A DNA stretch of 64,000 bases, from the NCBI RefSeq assembly GCF_000003195.3, contig NC_012873.2, positions 20,011,161-20,075,160 on the forward strand, written 5' to 3'. This DNA is from Sorghum bicolor. Lineage: Eukaryota; Streptophyta; Magnoliopsida; Poales; Poaceae. The position numbers and the translations under genes are program-made. The notes below the pieces were generated by a model. It worked only from the letters and a program-made list of their open reading frames with translations. It made no database searches and was not told where the DNA came from. Numbering within the stretch: the first letter of the stretch is position 1; each line of letters begins with the position of its first letter. Shown here piece by piece: positions 45,263-56,597 of this stretch.

Positions 45263-46938
45263 CTCGACGCATGTCTAGCAACAGTGTTAAGTATATACCG
45301 GGGTGATAGTTCCTTAGGTTTGGAGTTTAAGTACCGCAAGCGGACGGGAATTATCGTGTAGCATTTCAACCCAGGGATTTACTGAGTGTCGTATTTATAG
45401 GTTCACTCTATGGAAGGCTTAATATGTTAAGGATTCTAAGATAAGCATAAATCAAAGTAATTATGATAGAAATAATAGAATCAAAAGTCATAGCAGGTGA
45501 TAAACATTTATATGTAGAATAGTGATCCATCACAATCTAGGCATGGCATATGGGCTAAGGAATAAAAAGAGACTAAAAGAATGAATTGAATCAAAGAATA
45601 AACGAACAACCTATTGGAGCAGGTGTGGTCCTAGATACAGATCATGTCATAGAACAAGTTAATCATGTAATTATACTACTTAGATCTAGTCCTGTGTTTA
45701 GATGGTTTGGGAGGTTACGCGAGTACTGGTCTGCCAGCAACCTCCGCAACTATTTAGACTCCTACACCCTAGCCGAACGTGGGGGAATGCCAAGGACGGA
45801 CAGGGCTGTCACCACCTGCCGCCATCCCCTCAACCGTGGACTAGGACAATGCATTTACCCGGCCTTTACACCCAAGCACCATGCTTACATGCAAAGAACC
45901 TACTCGGACTCCCCCGGGTCCCCGACCCTACGGATCGACAGGTAAGAAGCCCGAGCTTACTCAAAAGAGCATGATAAACCCCCATCTTCACACAAAGCTA
46001 TTTCTAGGCAATTAATTAACATGAAGCAATTAGACTAAAGTCCTAAGTGAGAATAATACAACATACACTTAGCACTAGTTCATATAAAACACTACTAGCC
46101 CTAGGGTAGCATTATACTATAAGAACTATATACTAAAATGTATGTCATATCATTTTCACTAGAATTATATTCTAGTTCATATGCTAGCATCATAAAACAG
46201 GGATCTATGTCATATACCATAGCATAAGAACTATACTCTAGTTCATATGAAGAACTATATCAGACATGATAAGGCATGGACTTGGAGTAAAGATATTCTT
46301 TATTCATACCCAAGTTTCTCTCCAAGGAGCCAAGCCCTCCTTGATAGCTCACCCAACTCTCTCTCTAAAAGCTAAAAGGAAAAACTAAGAAGAGCTAGTG
46401 CCCAAATGCGTTGAAGGTGGAGTGTTGATTGTGAATGTGATGAGATGAATGGAGCCTCCCTCTCCCCCTCCTTAAATAGGTGGGGAAGGTCGGTTCCCCA
46501 GGGTGTAAACTGCAATTTGCACGCGGGGACTGCGGGAGGATAGGCTCAGCACCGCCTCTGCGAAAGGCGGTGCCGAGATGGGCTGGGCCAGGGTCGGCCG
46601 ACCCTAGGGGGCGGCCGCCCCCTGGTGGGCCCCGCTGGCCCCGGCCCGAAGCCCGTTGCCTTCCTCTCGGGCCCCTGAGTCCAGATCCACCTGCAAATTG
46701 ATGCACTTCTATATTGGGCTTTTGGGTACTTGTTTATTTGCGCATTTTTTTGACATGTCGGATTGCGCCTTTTATTTGCTTTCCACCTATATGCCTGTAT
46801 ATGATCTGCAAAACACAACTTGCACTACATGTGGAACTTGGTAAGCATTTAATAAGTATATGTGAGTAAAATACATGTTTTTCTTCCTTTGCATGGACTA
46901 TGTTGGCGGGGTAAATATGTCATTAAGAACCGCCAACA
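45263..46938 (-). mobile_element. Element C 5' LTR, second piece
   Basis: Resumes at CTCGACGCATGTC, exactly where the 3' LTR copy continues (30155 on). Hairpin variant at 45334-45347. Palindromes near 46592-46625. Ends CGCCAACA at 46938, then TSD GTTCG. Confidence 0.93.
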
Positions 46939-47901
46939 GTTCGGGTTATGTAACCGAATCTTGCCTTTATTATCATATAGCATATACATTATATTCCCCT
47001 CTTTCTTCAACATCCGAGCTTGTCTAAATGTGTCATCGCCATGGTAAATTCTTAACTCAGCGATGAATTCCAATGACAAGTTTTCTAGCAAGTGAAGATT
47101 AGAGGCTAGAAGAGTGATAAGTGAAGTACATCCTACTGGTCCCTGAAGACTAGGTACACTAAGCCAATGAGAAACCAAAAGTGTAACAGGTGAAGTGGGT
47201 ACTTTATTAATAGCAGCATATAAAAGTTGTAAATCTCCTACTCTTACTTTCCTGATGTCATCGAGATAGAAAAGATTGTACCCAAGCCATTTGTGGAACA
47301 TCCTAAGAGTGGGGTGTTCCATGTCACTTGTTCGGGCTTGACTATAAAAATTATCTCTAGATATCTCTCTCTAGAACTGGTGTCTCTCAAAATTGGGTAG
47401 GTCGGAGTCAATGTTCAGGATGCATCTTGAAGAGAAACCAAGATGGTCGCTCAGTTCTCTCCAAGACAACATAATCTCCTATTTGAACATCCGAAAAACA
47501 ACTCCCCCCTCATAATATTGTTGAGTGCAAAGAAATTCGAGGGTGAGAAGATGAGAACCCAGCTCAGTTATATTCCAAAAATTTGTCCAACCTATCATCT
47601 AGAAAATTAAGTTGAATTCAGTGTCCATACCTGTTTCTTGTAGGAAGATTGGATCAAGAGTAGGGGTGCGAATGAAATCTTTGTTCTTTAGTTGCTGATA
47701 GACATCCTTCTCCCTTCGAGTCTTTAGTCCAAGGTCTCCTATCTTGAGAAGGACCTTGACTTGCTGATCAGATGAAGATGACGGAGCTTGTGTAGGCGTA
47801 GGGTCGACGCTCATCTCTGACGGGTGAGAGGAGTGTCGGGATGAACTCCTTGTACCTATGTTCTTGAGAGCCTTCCCTGCATTCTTCACCTTCTTGAACA
47901 T
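46939..47901 (-). pseudogene. Element D ORF1, N-terminal and middle part
   Basis: Minus-strand ATG 47901 (MFKKVKNAGKALKNIGTRSSS), Ser/Pro-rich stretch, then the globular Athila-ORF1-like region (METGMDTEF-like; HPTLRMFHKWLGYNLFYL; VRVGDLQLLYAAINK) to the C insertion; the remainder is 29784-29426. Three in-frame stops, all TAG (near 47599, 47486 and 47372). Aligns with C ORF1 over most of its length. Function unknown; in Athila-type elements ORF1-like and env-like frames lie outside pol. Confidence 0.8.
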
Positions 47902-47902
47902 C

Positions 47903-48081
47903 CTGTAAACAAAGGTTGACAAAAACACAACTAGTGGAAAATGTGAGAGAAAATGTTAGTGGTCAGCTGTCCGGAATGTCAGTAGTACAGGGGTTAGTCG
48001 TTCAAGACAAGTTTTTATTTTCGCAGCACCTCCCCCTAAACAACTTTTACTTCCGCTTTGGACAGCGGGATCACTACTTAC
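47903..48081 (-). other. Candidate 5'-UTR intron of D ORF1
   Basis: On the minus strand a GTAAGT donor (48081) and a pyrimidine-rich acceptor TTGTTTACAG (ending 47903) frame 179 nt between the internal promoter and the ORF1 ATG, which lies one base after the acceptor. Splicing is inferred from signals only. Confidence 0.4.
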
Positions 48082-48245
48082 TAGGTGAAGCTCACTCTCT
48101 CACTCAAAAACTACCAACTTCTTTCCCACTCTTCTCTTCCTCTCTACTCTCTTCTCTCTTCACTACAAAAGCTCCTTCTCTGGAAACTGAAACTTGTGTG
48201 GTTTTCTGGAATGCTTGTGTCAAGAAGATGGAGGCAGAAGGTGGC

Positions 48246-48302
48246 TATTTATAGGAGGAAGAGGGGGCAGGGCGGGCGCCCTCTATAGGTAGGCGGGCGC
48301 CC
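48246..48302 (-). promoter_or_regulatory. Element D internal promoter for ORF1
   Basis: Minus strand: GC boxes at 48302-48291 and 48281-48270 (21-bp period), then TATAAATA at 48253-48246 after 16 bp. Same order and spacing as F (25911-25967). Downstream leader sequence matches F (ACAAGCATTCCAGAAAACCA). Independent transcription of ORF1 is the natural reading. Confidence 0.72.
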
Positions 48303-48793
48303 ACTTGTGGTGCCCATCCTGGCTGCCCTTTCTCCACTCCTTCCTTTGCTTATCTCTTACGCAAAATAATGGATCAATGGTGGTGGTTGGCCAGTGGAAA
48401 AGTGCTAGTTAGTGGAGATATGTTGGTGGATCAAATAATGTGATGGGATGTATGTGAGGTGTGGTCCATGACATGTGGGACCCAAGGAGTGTGGGTCATG
48501 CTTCTAGAAGATTGCTATAATTAAATATAATGCAGGAAAATCTATGAGAATTAAAACTTATTTGAAATGATGATGGAAAATATTTTTGTGCCTCCACAAT
48601 AATTAATAAATATGGGTTGTTACACACCATAAATATTATTATATGGGGTTTTTATTATTATAATAATGCTATGAACATATATGACTAATGCAAGAATTAA
48701 TTATGCAAGAATTAATGATGCGGATAAATACCGATTTACCTCCCGGTGAGGGTTTGGGATTTTTAGGTCCCCCAAGCTGGACCTCCAAATCTT
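48303..48793 (-). repeat. Spacer between D protease and internal promoter
   Basis: AT-rich noncoding spacer, colinear with F 25450-25910. No RT or integrase fragment is visible, so the pol-less layout is shared by both D and F and is not a private deletion. Confidence 0.7.
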
Positions 48794-50540
48794 TTAATCT
48801 TCTGAATTTCCTTCCTCCGGAGATGGTGTCTCCAGTGGTTCTTCTTCATGAACTTCCTTTACTGTAGAGTCTCTCTCTGGTCTGGGTTTAAATGTGAAGT
48901 GTTCTTCCTTTCCGTGTATGTTGAACTTGATTTCTCCTTTCCCGACATCAATGTGGGCATTGGCGGTGCTCAGAAATGGCCTTCCAAGGATGATGGATAC
49001 TTTTGAGTCAGGACTCATGTCTAGTACCACGAAGTCTACTGGCACCAGGAAATCTCTGATCTTGACTGGAATGTTTTCAGCGATGCCCAATGGGTGTCGA
49101 ACTGATTGATCTGCTAGTTGTAGGCACATTGATGTTGGTTCTAGGGTCATATGCTCAAGCTTTTTGTAGACTGATGCTGGCATCACACTGACACTTGCTC
49201 CGAGATCACAAAGTGCATTGTTGAAGTGTTGGTTTCCGATCGAGCAATCAATAGTGGGGCATCTTGGATCTTTCTTCTTCCTTGGCGGTTTGTTGAGGAT
49301 GGCCCAACTACATTCTTCTGTCAGCTTGATGACCTCAGTGGTGGGCAGTGGTCTCTTCTTGTTAAGAATATCTCTGATGTACTTTGCATATGTGGGTACC
49401 TGTATGGCATCAAGCAGAGGTATGTTGACATACAATTTCTGAATGACCTCTACAAACTTACCAAACTGCTCATCCGACTGCAGTCCTTTGTTTCTTCTAG
49501 GAAATGGCAAATAGTTGGTGTCGTAAAAATCTTTCCTCATTTCTCCAGTTCTTGGTGGTTGTAGCAGATCTTCTGCTTCAACTAGGCTTTCTTCTTCTAT
49601 CACTGCTGGTTGCACTGGTGCTGATGTTCTTTGTTTCTCTTTTGGGTATGAAAGATCTCTAGTAGCTTTGCCTCCTCTAGTAGTTATGTTCTTTACCTGC
49701 TCAATCTTAGTAGCAACAGGCAGTGCAGCAGCTAGCTTTATTAATTTAAGCTCTACCCTTTTATTAAGAGTGTTTTGCTCATTAAAGGCAGTTAATAGAA
49801 AATCCATTTTATTGTGTATATCTTTTAGAGATGATTCATTTGTATCTAGCCTTTGTTTAACTTCATCATTAATTTTGGTTTGTTGAGCAATTATCTCTTT
49901 TAATGAAAGTTGCTTGAAAGTATTACCTGAATTCATACCTTTGCTATTGGGTTGACTCGAGGTAGGCTGATATTTGTATGCTGTCTCAATGGCCCTTTGA
50001 TCTTCTTTGAACTTGGCCCTCTAGTCAATCCAATGGAGCAAATTTTCCATCTTGGTTGATAGTGCATTTACTTCTTCTGGTATTTCTTCAGTTTGATGAC
50101 AATGTTGAGCTTTATCTTGGAACCAGCTTTGGTTTTCTGCTATCTTATCCAAAAGTATCTCTACTTTTCTAATTGTAAGCTCCAAGAATGATCCTTTAGC
50201 AGATGCATCTAGGCACTCACGAGCCTTCTGGGTTAATCCATGGTAGTATGTCTGCATAAGTAACCATGTGGCCATTCCATGGTGAGGACAATCTGATATG
50301 TATCCTTGAAAACGCTCCCATGCTTCTGAAATGGTTTCTGTCTTTTGCTGTTGGAAACTGACAATATTTCCTCTTAAGGCAGTTGTTTTGCCTATAGGGA
50401 AAAACTTTGATAGAAAGGCATCTGACAAGTTCGTCCAGTTGTTGATGTTATGTTGATGAGTGTAGAACCACTTCCTCGCTTTCCCTTCTAGTGAGAATGG
50501 AAAAAGGCGAAGTAGTATGACGTCTTTGTCAACTCCATTG
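48794..50540 (-). pseudogene. Element D gag-protease (5' end missing)
   Basis: Read on the minus strand. Gag core (LRLFPFSLEGKARKWFY; PEAWERF-type motif; CPHHGMATW), long helical region, then one retropepsin domain (CDLGASVSVMP near 49190; IILGRPFL near 48980) ending EEGNSED at 48794. One in-frame TAG near 50022, where F has Gln, is the only stop. The gag lacks roughly its first 85 residues: at about 50537-50546 it runs into an inverted 3' tail. DLGA rather than DTG is usual for Athila-type proteases. Confidence 0.88.
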
Positions 50541-51415
50541 ATAAAATTGCTAAAAATATTATCACTCACTGTCCCAAGTGTTGTTATTCTCTATCTCAAA
50601 AAAGATTCAATGCAGAAGAGGCATGGGTAATGCAAAAATATGCAAGGAAATAAAAAGGGGCAAGTGCCCGGAACCTCAAAAAAGAAAGAAAAAGAGTGAG
50701 ACGAGAGGTAAAAATGGACACGTGTCCGGAGTAGAATTAGGGGTACAAAGATGCCCACTTGAGCGGAAAAAAATGGACAAGTGTCTGACAGTAGAATTAG
50801 GGGTATTTACTACCAACCTAAAAAAAAGGGAAGAAAAAGATAGCCCATGTTCTCCCAAAAAGCAAAGATCAAAAGAGGAGAGATAGCAATATGAGGAGCA
50901 ATAAGAACTAAGTTTTATCATCACTTATACATTTGTACCATCACTCCACCACACGTGCACATCTTGATTTAATTATATGCTGAGTTCCTTTGGATCCATG
51001 GCTCGATTAGACAACATATGTATGAGCTGTTTTTCACTCCTATGAGCTCCACTTAAATATTCCATTAGCTATAGGTAAGTGATATCTTTGTAAGGATCCA
51101 CAAATACCACATATAGAGAGACTTGAGAGAATCATAGCTGAGAACTCTGAGTTTTATCTTTGAAAACGTATGCAAAACTCCAGAACAAAGGTGAAGTATA
51201 GACAAGAAGAATAGTGCTTGACTTAATTATTTTGTCTTTCGATTACTCAAGACTTAAGTGCAAGTACTAAGCCCATTGACACTTCACTCTAATCTAGGAG
51301 AATTTTATATGAAAGCATGTGTGCCTATCAGGAAAGAAAACATCGAAGCAACTCCTAATCTATCTGAGTATAGCTATTTGCTCAGGGACGAGCAAAGGGT
51401 AATCTTGGGGGAGTT
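50541..51415 (+). repeat. Inverted D-type 3' tail after the junction
   Basis: Plus-oriented copy of the tail found on the minus strand at 27647-28520, starting at TTGCTAAAAATATTATCACTC. It has inverted repeats at 50658-50669 (GGGC/GCCC), 50716-50727 (GGAC-ACGT-GTCC) and 50775-50786, hairpin TTTGCTC-AGGGAC-GAGCAAA (51377-51396) and the purine tract before the LTR. Joined head-on to D gag, it shows a rearrangement rather than normal element structure. Confidence 0.82.
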
Positions 51416-52571
51416 TGTTGACGGTCCTTAAGTACTAAATTTAACCATCAACTAAACATGGAAAAGGATCAATATGCACCAAACATCTAGAATTAGGGTT
51501 TTATCTGACAGAATTCCACGAGCTTTGGTGTTTATCTATTTCTGCAGGGGATTATTAGAAAATATGGAGAGAAGGCCCACATGTCAGGTTTACAATGAGA
51601 TAATTACGTGCCGCGCAATTTTCCTTAATCTAGAAGAGTCTAGAAGCCACGGGAACGAACGGGAGGCCGATCGGTCCCGGGGGCAGGGCGCCCGCCCTCC
51701 CCCTTGGGCGCCCGGCCTGGCCAGGCAACCAATCAGAACCAACCTCGCGGATTATGCTCCACCGACCTAAAGGAACAAGGAAAACCGTGCGATTAATGTC
51801 AGTTTGATCCGACAGCCCACATTCACTTGAGGGGGCTATATAAGCAAGGCCTCTCCACCCCAGGGGGGAGGAGAAATCATTATCAGAGGAAGCCATCAAA
51901 GTTAGGGTTTAGAACTTCTCTCACACACAGAATTAGAATTAGCTACTCCCTAATCCTTCAAGTTCTATAGGATTGATTAGATAGAATTAGAGAAGTAGAG
52001 CCTAAAGATTGGTAATATTTTATATCTTTCTCTACTACTTTATTTTAATTGCATTATGTCTCTATTTATTATGTTCTTAGTTTGCTCTAGTTCTATATTT
52101 GATATAGTTATGATTGATAATAAGTTTATGTATGTGTTTGCAAAGCGCTTAGCTCTTGACGCGCGGGAGTTAAGTGGTAGATCACATGTGGGCGTGGTGC
52201 TTAGATGTTATTTACCTACAAATGTATCCTATTGGTCGGATCGTGTGGTAGTTTGCGATGGTGACAGCTTCGTTGATTCTTATATAGTCCACCCTCTGTT
52301 GATAGGACAGGCAGAATTTGTATTGCGGAGTAAGTCTTGCGATGTTCTAATTTACTTTAGCAATGTTCCTTATACATGATTGAAGAGCCTTTTATGCTAT
52401 ATATGATCTTGTAGATAACTAGAGTAGATTGTGACTTAGTAGATAGTAGATAACTTAGAATCCATTCTCTAGCTAATCCGACGTCACCTAACATTTATAT
52501 GGAGTAGTCTATTTCTTATCGCTGTGTTATGTACCCATGAGCTTATATTTCATTATCATTATTATTATGGC
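51416..52571 (+). mobile_element. D-type right LTR, first piece
   Basis: TGTTGACGGTCC start, GC boxes 51686-51697 and 51706-51717 (20-bp period), TATATAAG 51837-51844 (119-bp gap). Interrupted at 52571 by solo LTR E2 (TSD ATGGC) and continued at 56083. Confidence 0.9.
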
Positions 52572-53764
52572 TGTTGACACTTGCTAACACCACTTGAATA
52601 CTAGGTTGTCATCCCCAGCATGGCACTAGAGTGTACTATGGTATTTATACGCACACAGATAAATCCGCAAGCGCACGGATACCGTTGTAGCTTTTTCCCG
52701 GTTAAAGGTTTTATCGTATCCACAGGGAAACGGGAGAACTGATCTGCGCTCTAACTTAACCTAGATAGATAGGTAGGTGTAAACAGGAAAGATGATTGAA
52801 TTGAATAAGAACAATATTAAGGGTAAGATAACAGTGAGTGATAATATGGGAATAGAGAGTAGAGCAATCTAATATATGGGCGATGGTAGCAGAATAGAGA
52901 GGATAACTATGGTTTCTCTACTTCAAAGGGTTATGTCTATGTTTGGGACGAACCACGTGATAAGAATACACCACAAAGGATGCTTATCCGTAGGCCGATA
53001 AACCCTACCCGTCCTGCTAACAAGAGGTGGACTACAGGGGACCAACGTAACTGTCACCTACGCAGCCTACCACACGATCCAGCTAGACATGGGATATCCA
53101 CAAGTAATCTAGGTCTAAGCACCACGCTTACACCTATACTACAACTCTCACCTATAGCGTCCTATAGATTAAAGTACTCAAAAGAGTTGTGAACCAGAAC
53201 ATACATGATTAGTAATTGCATAATGAATTAGAAGTAGATTACCAGAGTCATCCCATGAGCAAGCTTAATTAGAGCTTGATCATGGCGAAGTACAACTGGA
53301 GGAAGAACCGACAGGCCGGCCTCTCCTCTAATCCTCCTTCGCTCTCCATCTCGCTACTATCCAGATCTACTCTAGTTTAGAGAAGAGAGGAGAGCTCTCA
53401 TCTCTAAACCCTAGCTTTTGCTCTGTCTATGAATAATGAATATGGAACAAGGGGTGCCTCCTCCAGGGGCCAGGGGGTCTGCTTATATAGTCCCCTCAAG
53501 TGAATCTGGGCCGTCGGATCAATCCAACATTGATTGAATGGTTATCCTTGATCCTTTAGGTCGATGGAGCGTAATTCGCGAAACGAGTCCTGATTGGACT
53601 GTGTAGCTGGGCGGGCGCCCTGCCCCCGAGCCCGCTCGGCTTCCCGTTCGTTCGTGTGGCTTTTGGAGTCTTATAGATGATAGAAAATTACGCGGCACGT
53701 TAATATCTCTATGTAAACCCGACATGTGGGCCTTTCCTCCATATTCCCTGATAACCCCCTGCAG

Positions 53765-55956
53765 AGGCGTTAATGATTACAGACCCATCTCTCTGCTGAA
53801 CTATTCTCTGAAAGCCATCACAAAAATTCTCTCCACAAGACTCCAAAATGTCATCCTTCAGCTAGTTCATGCAAATCAATATGGCTTCATAAAAGGTAGA
53901 ACTATCCAAGATTGTCTTGCCTGGTCATTCCAGTTCTTACACTTGTGTCACCACTCCAAAAAAGAGATAATTATTCTGAAGCTAGACTTTGAGAAGGCTT
54001 TCGACAAGATAGAGCACCAGACTATCCTAGAAGTTCTCAAACACAAGGGATTCCCAGAAAAGTGGCTAGGCTGGATCAAAAACATCTTGAGCACAGGAAC
54101 CTCCTCGGTTCTCCTTAATGGCATCCCAGGAAAGACTTTTCAGTAAGAGAGGGGTGAGACAAGGAGACCCACTCTCTCCACTTCTATTTGTCCTAGCTAC
54201 TGACCTATTACAAAGCATAGTAAACAAGGCATGGCAGAGAGGCATCCTGAAACATCCACTTTGCGACAACTTTGGCGAAGATTTTCCAATCATCCAATAT
54301 GCGGATGACACCCTTCTCATCCTGCCAGGGGACGCCAGAACCCTCTTCAACCTGAAAGGGCTACTAAGAAGCTTCTCAGACTCAACAGGGCTGCATGTCA
54401 ATTTTGCAAAGTCATTTCTGGTACCTATCAATATGAGTACTGAGAAAGCACTTCATCTAGCCAATACATTTGGATGCCAAGTTGGCAGTATGCCTTTCAC
54501 CTATCTAGGGTTACCCTTAGGGATAACCAAGCCCACAGTTCAAGACTTTAGTCCCCTCATCTGCAGAATAGAAAGAAGAATGGCTGGCATCAGCAAATTC
54601 ATGTCCTATAATGGGAAACTCATTCTTGTCAACTCAGTGCTCTCGGCCCTCCCTACCTTCTATATGTGCTGTTTAAAATTGCCACCAGAAGTGATCAAAC
54701 AAATTGATACCTTTAGAAAGAACTGCCTTTGGAGCAAAGGAGAGGTAGACAGAAAAGGGAAATCTCTTGTGGCCTGGGAAATTGCCTGCATGCCCAAAGA
54801 TCAAGGTGGACTTGGCATTATCGATCTCAAAACTCAAAATGAAGCACTTCTAATGAAGCACCTGGATAAATTCTACAACAATCATAACATCCCATGGGTC
54901 AACCTAACCTGGAACAAGTTCTACCAGAATGAGCAAACCCCACCACACAAAAGATCCCCCGTTGGCTCTTTTTGGTGGAAAGAGATCATCAAACTATTTG
55001 AGAAATTTAAGGAAATAAGTATCTGCCAGCCCAACAGAGGCAATACGGTCTCTCTCTGCACAGACATATGGATTGATGAACTTCTGAAAGATAAATACCC
55101 ACAACTCTTCTCCTTCACCAGAAAACCGAATTGCTCCATCAGCTATTTTATAAACCAGCCCATAAATAGAGTCATCTACACAACAGTTTCACCCATAGCA
55201 GAAGCTCAGTTAGTGGAAGTAATCAGCATGATGCAAGACAGATCCTGGGAGACAGACTCTAAGGATAAATGGGCTTACAGGTGGGGTTCAGAAACTTACA
55301 GCAGCAAAAAAGCATATAAATCCATCAGTACAGATAGCCCTGCTCCGCCAATCTTCAAATGGCTTTGGGCATCAAGCAACCTGGGCACCCATAAATTCTT
55401 CTTCTGGCTGTTGGTCAGAGACAGACTTAACACCAGGAACATCCTGAGAAGGAAAAATATGCAGCTAGATGACTTCAACTGTGTACTATGCAATCTTGGC
55501 ACTGAAGAGACTTGCTTTCATCTGTTTTGAGTTCCCTTTCAGTAGGGATTGCTGGGCAACCATTCCAATCAGTTGGAATTTGAACCACAACCCATTAGAT
55601 ATGATCCTCCAAGCCAAAGAGGACTTCCACAACATCATTTTCAGGGAGATCATGATCACAGCTTGCTGGATTATCTGGAAAACACGGAACAAAGTCATCT
55701 TCGACAACGGACAAAAATGTATAGCACAGTGGAAGAGACAGTTCAAGGATGAACTTGGCTTGGTTTGCACCATAACCAGAGGAAGCAAGAGTACACTAAT
55801 TAGTCTTTGGAGAGATAGCTTCTTCTAAACTACTGTACTTCTTTCTTTTTGGGCCTGGGTGCCTTGTATTTACCTCCTGTATCGATTCTTTTATTCTATT
55901 ATAATATATATAAAAAAAGGGGTGAGGGACTCCCTCACCGGTTCATCAAAAAAAAA
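53765..55956 (+). mobile_element. 5'-truncated L1-type LINE
   Basis: Contains the RT and zf-RVT parts of an L1 ORF2 and a 3' UTR ending in A9; the endonuclease half is missing. E1 gives the empty site: CTGCAG-AAATAGACAAAC becomes CTGCAG-L1-GACAAAC, so no TSD was made and about four to five bases were lost. The 3' end has the hairpin GGTGAGGG-ACT-CCCTCACC (55921-55939) followed by GTTCATC and the A tract. Confidence 0.92.
53766..55828 (+). pseudogene. L1 ORF2 reverse transcriptase, C-terminal half
   Basis: Starts inside the RT domain ([39 protein letters not shown]), frame shift near 54140, then RGVRQGDPLSPLLFVLA and the catalytic QYADDTLL (near 54297). Next the thumb region and a zinc-binding zf-RVT domain (WLWASSNLGTHKFFFWLL...CVLCN...ETCFHL). 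A second frame shift near 55525 leads to the end (FPFSRDCWATIP...WKTRNKVIFDN) at TAA 55826. Nonfunctional because of truncation and two frameshifts. Confidence 0.92.
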
Positions 55957-56082
55957 GACAAACACCAAAACTTGTGGAATTCTGTCAGATAAAACCCTAA
56001 GTCTAGGTGTTGGTTGCATTTGGATCCTTTTCTTTATTTATTTGATGATTAAATTTGATACTTAAGGACTGTCAACAATGGC

Positions 56083-56392
56083 TTACCCCCTGCTAAAGCA
56101 AGTGACTGTGTGACAAGTTTCTCATTAGTAATCATGTTCTTGCAAGTTTATCTCTAGTTTATGCCTTGATAGATTTTATTCATTTTCACCGTTCTCTTAA
56201 GCAAAATTATAAATAACGATACCCAGAATACTTTCCTGGTGAAATGCTATAATGAGGTATTTTATCTGTGCGCTTGCGGATAGAATAGATTATTTTCTAG
56301 AGAGCCTTTATATTCATAAATACCTTTGTACACTCTGGCATCATGCTGGGGATGACAACCTAGTATCCAAGTGGTGTTAGCAAGTGTAAACA
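56083..56392 (+). mobile_element. D-type right LTR, second piece
   Basis: Continues the LTR after E2 (TTACCCCCTGC... matches D-left 26456-26130 reversed). Hairpin ATCTG-TGCGCTTG-CGGAT at 56264-56281. Ends GTGTAAACA (one base off the usual GTGTCAACA) at 56392, then GTTAC. Confidence 0.88.
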
Positions 56393-56597
56393 GTTACAAA
56401 GGTAGAACCATTGAGAATCCCATTGGGCGTGGTTCAACATCAGCCCGATCGGGATGTACTCTCGAGGTTCCTCCGCCTGGCCAGTCTTCTGCACCAGGTT
56501 GAGGCAGCCGGCCCGCACTGGCTTCCTCACCCCAGTGCGGCATCATCCCAAGGTAACCTTCACACACCACGGCAAAAATCGCCACGGCGGTGATGGC
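56393..56597 (+). other. Unidentified 205-bp target sequence
   Basis: GC-richer stretch between the D-right LTR and the G LTR. Short frames on both strands stay open, but I recognise no family. It does not match the continuation expected for F after 26129. It may be a fragment of an older retroelement coding region. Confidence 0.4.

Larger units (their letters stand above)
29785..46938 (-). mobile_element. Element C: gag plus ORF1, pol-less, holds element B
   Basis: A minus-strand Athila-like element bounded by the TSD GTTCG (29780-29784 and 46939-46943). 3' LTR 29785-31835; ORF1 32936-34484; internal promoter near 34658-34776; gag 35062-36444; primer site 36572-36589; 5' LTR 36598-36967 and 45263-46938, split by element B with TSD ACTAG. 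It encodes no protease, RT, RNase H or integrase that I can find, so it could move only with proteins from another element. Confidence 0.93.
52572..56077 (-). mobile_element. Solo LTR E2 with an L1 inside
   Basis: Flanked by TSD ATGGC (52567-52571, 56078-56082). Minus-oriented relative of E1 (2892-4769). Hairpin 52663-52680, one GC box 53609-53620, TATA 53489-53483 (119-bp gap). An L1 occupies 53765-55956; without it the LTR is 1314 bp. No primer site or internal region. Confidence 0.92.

Noticed and set aside
53519..53725. Minus-strand frames at LTR starts (RVLSDRIPRVLVFVYF type) as proteins
   Set aside because: They recur in every LTR of the cohort upstream of the TATA box, so they would not be transcribed as an mRNA start; conservation follows from LTR homology.
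26130..56392. D-left and D-right LTRs as a normal pair of one intact element
   Set aside because: They point in opposite directions, differ at many positions and lack a matching TSD; the internal junction near 50540 shows a rearrangement.
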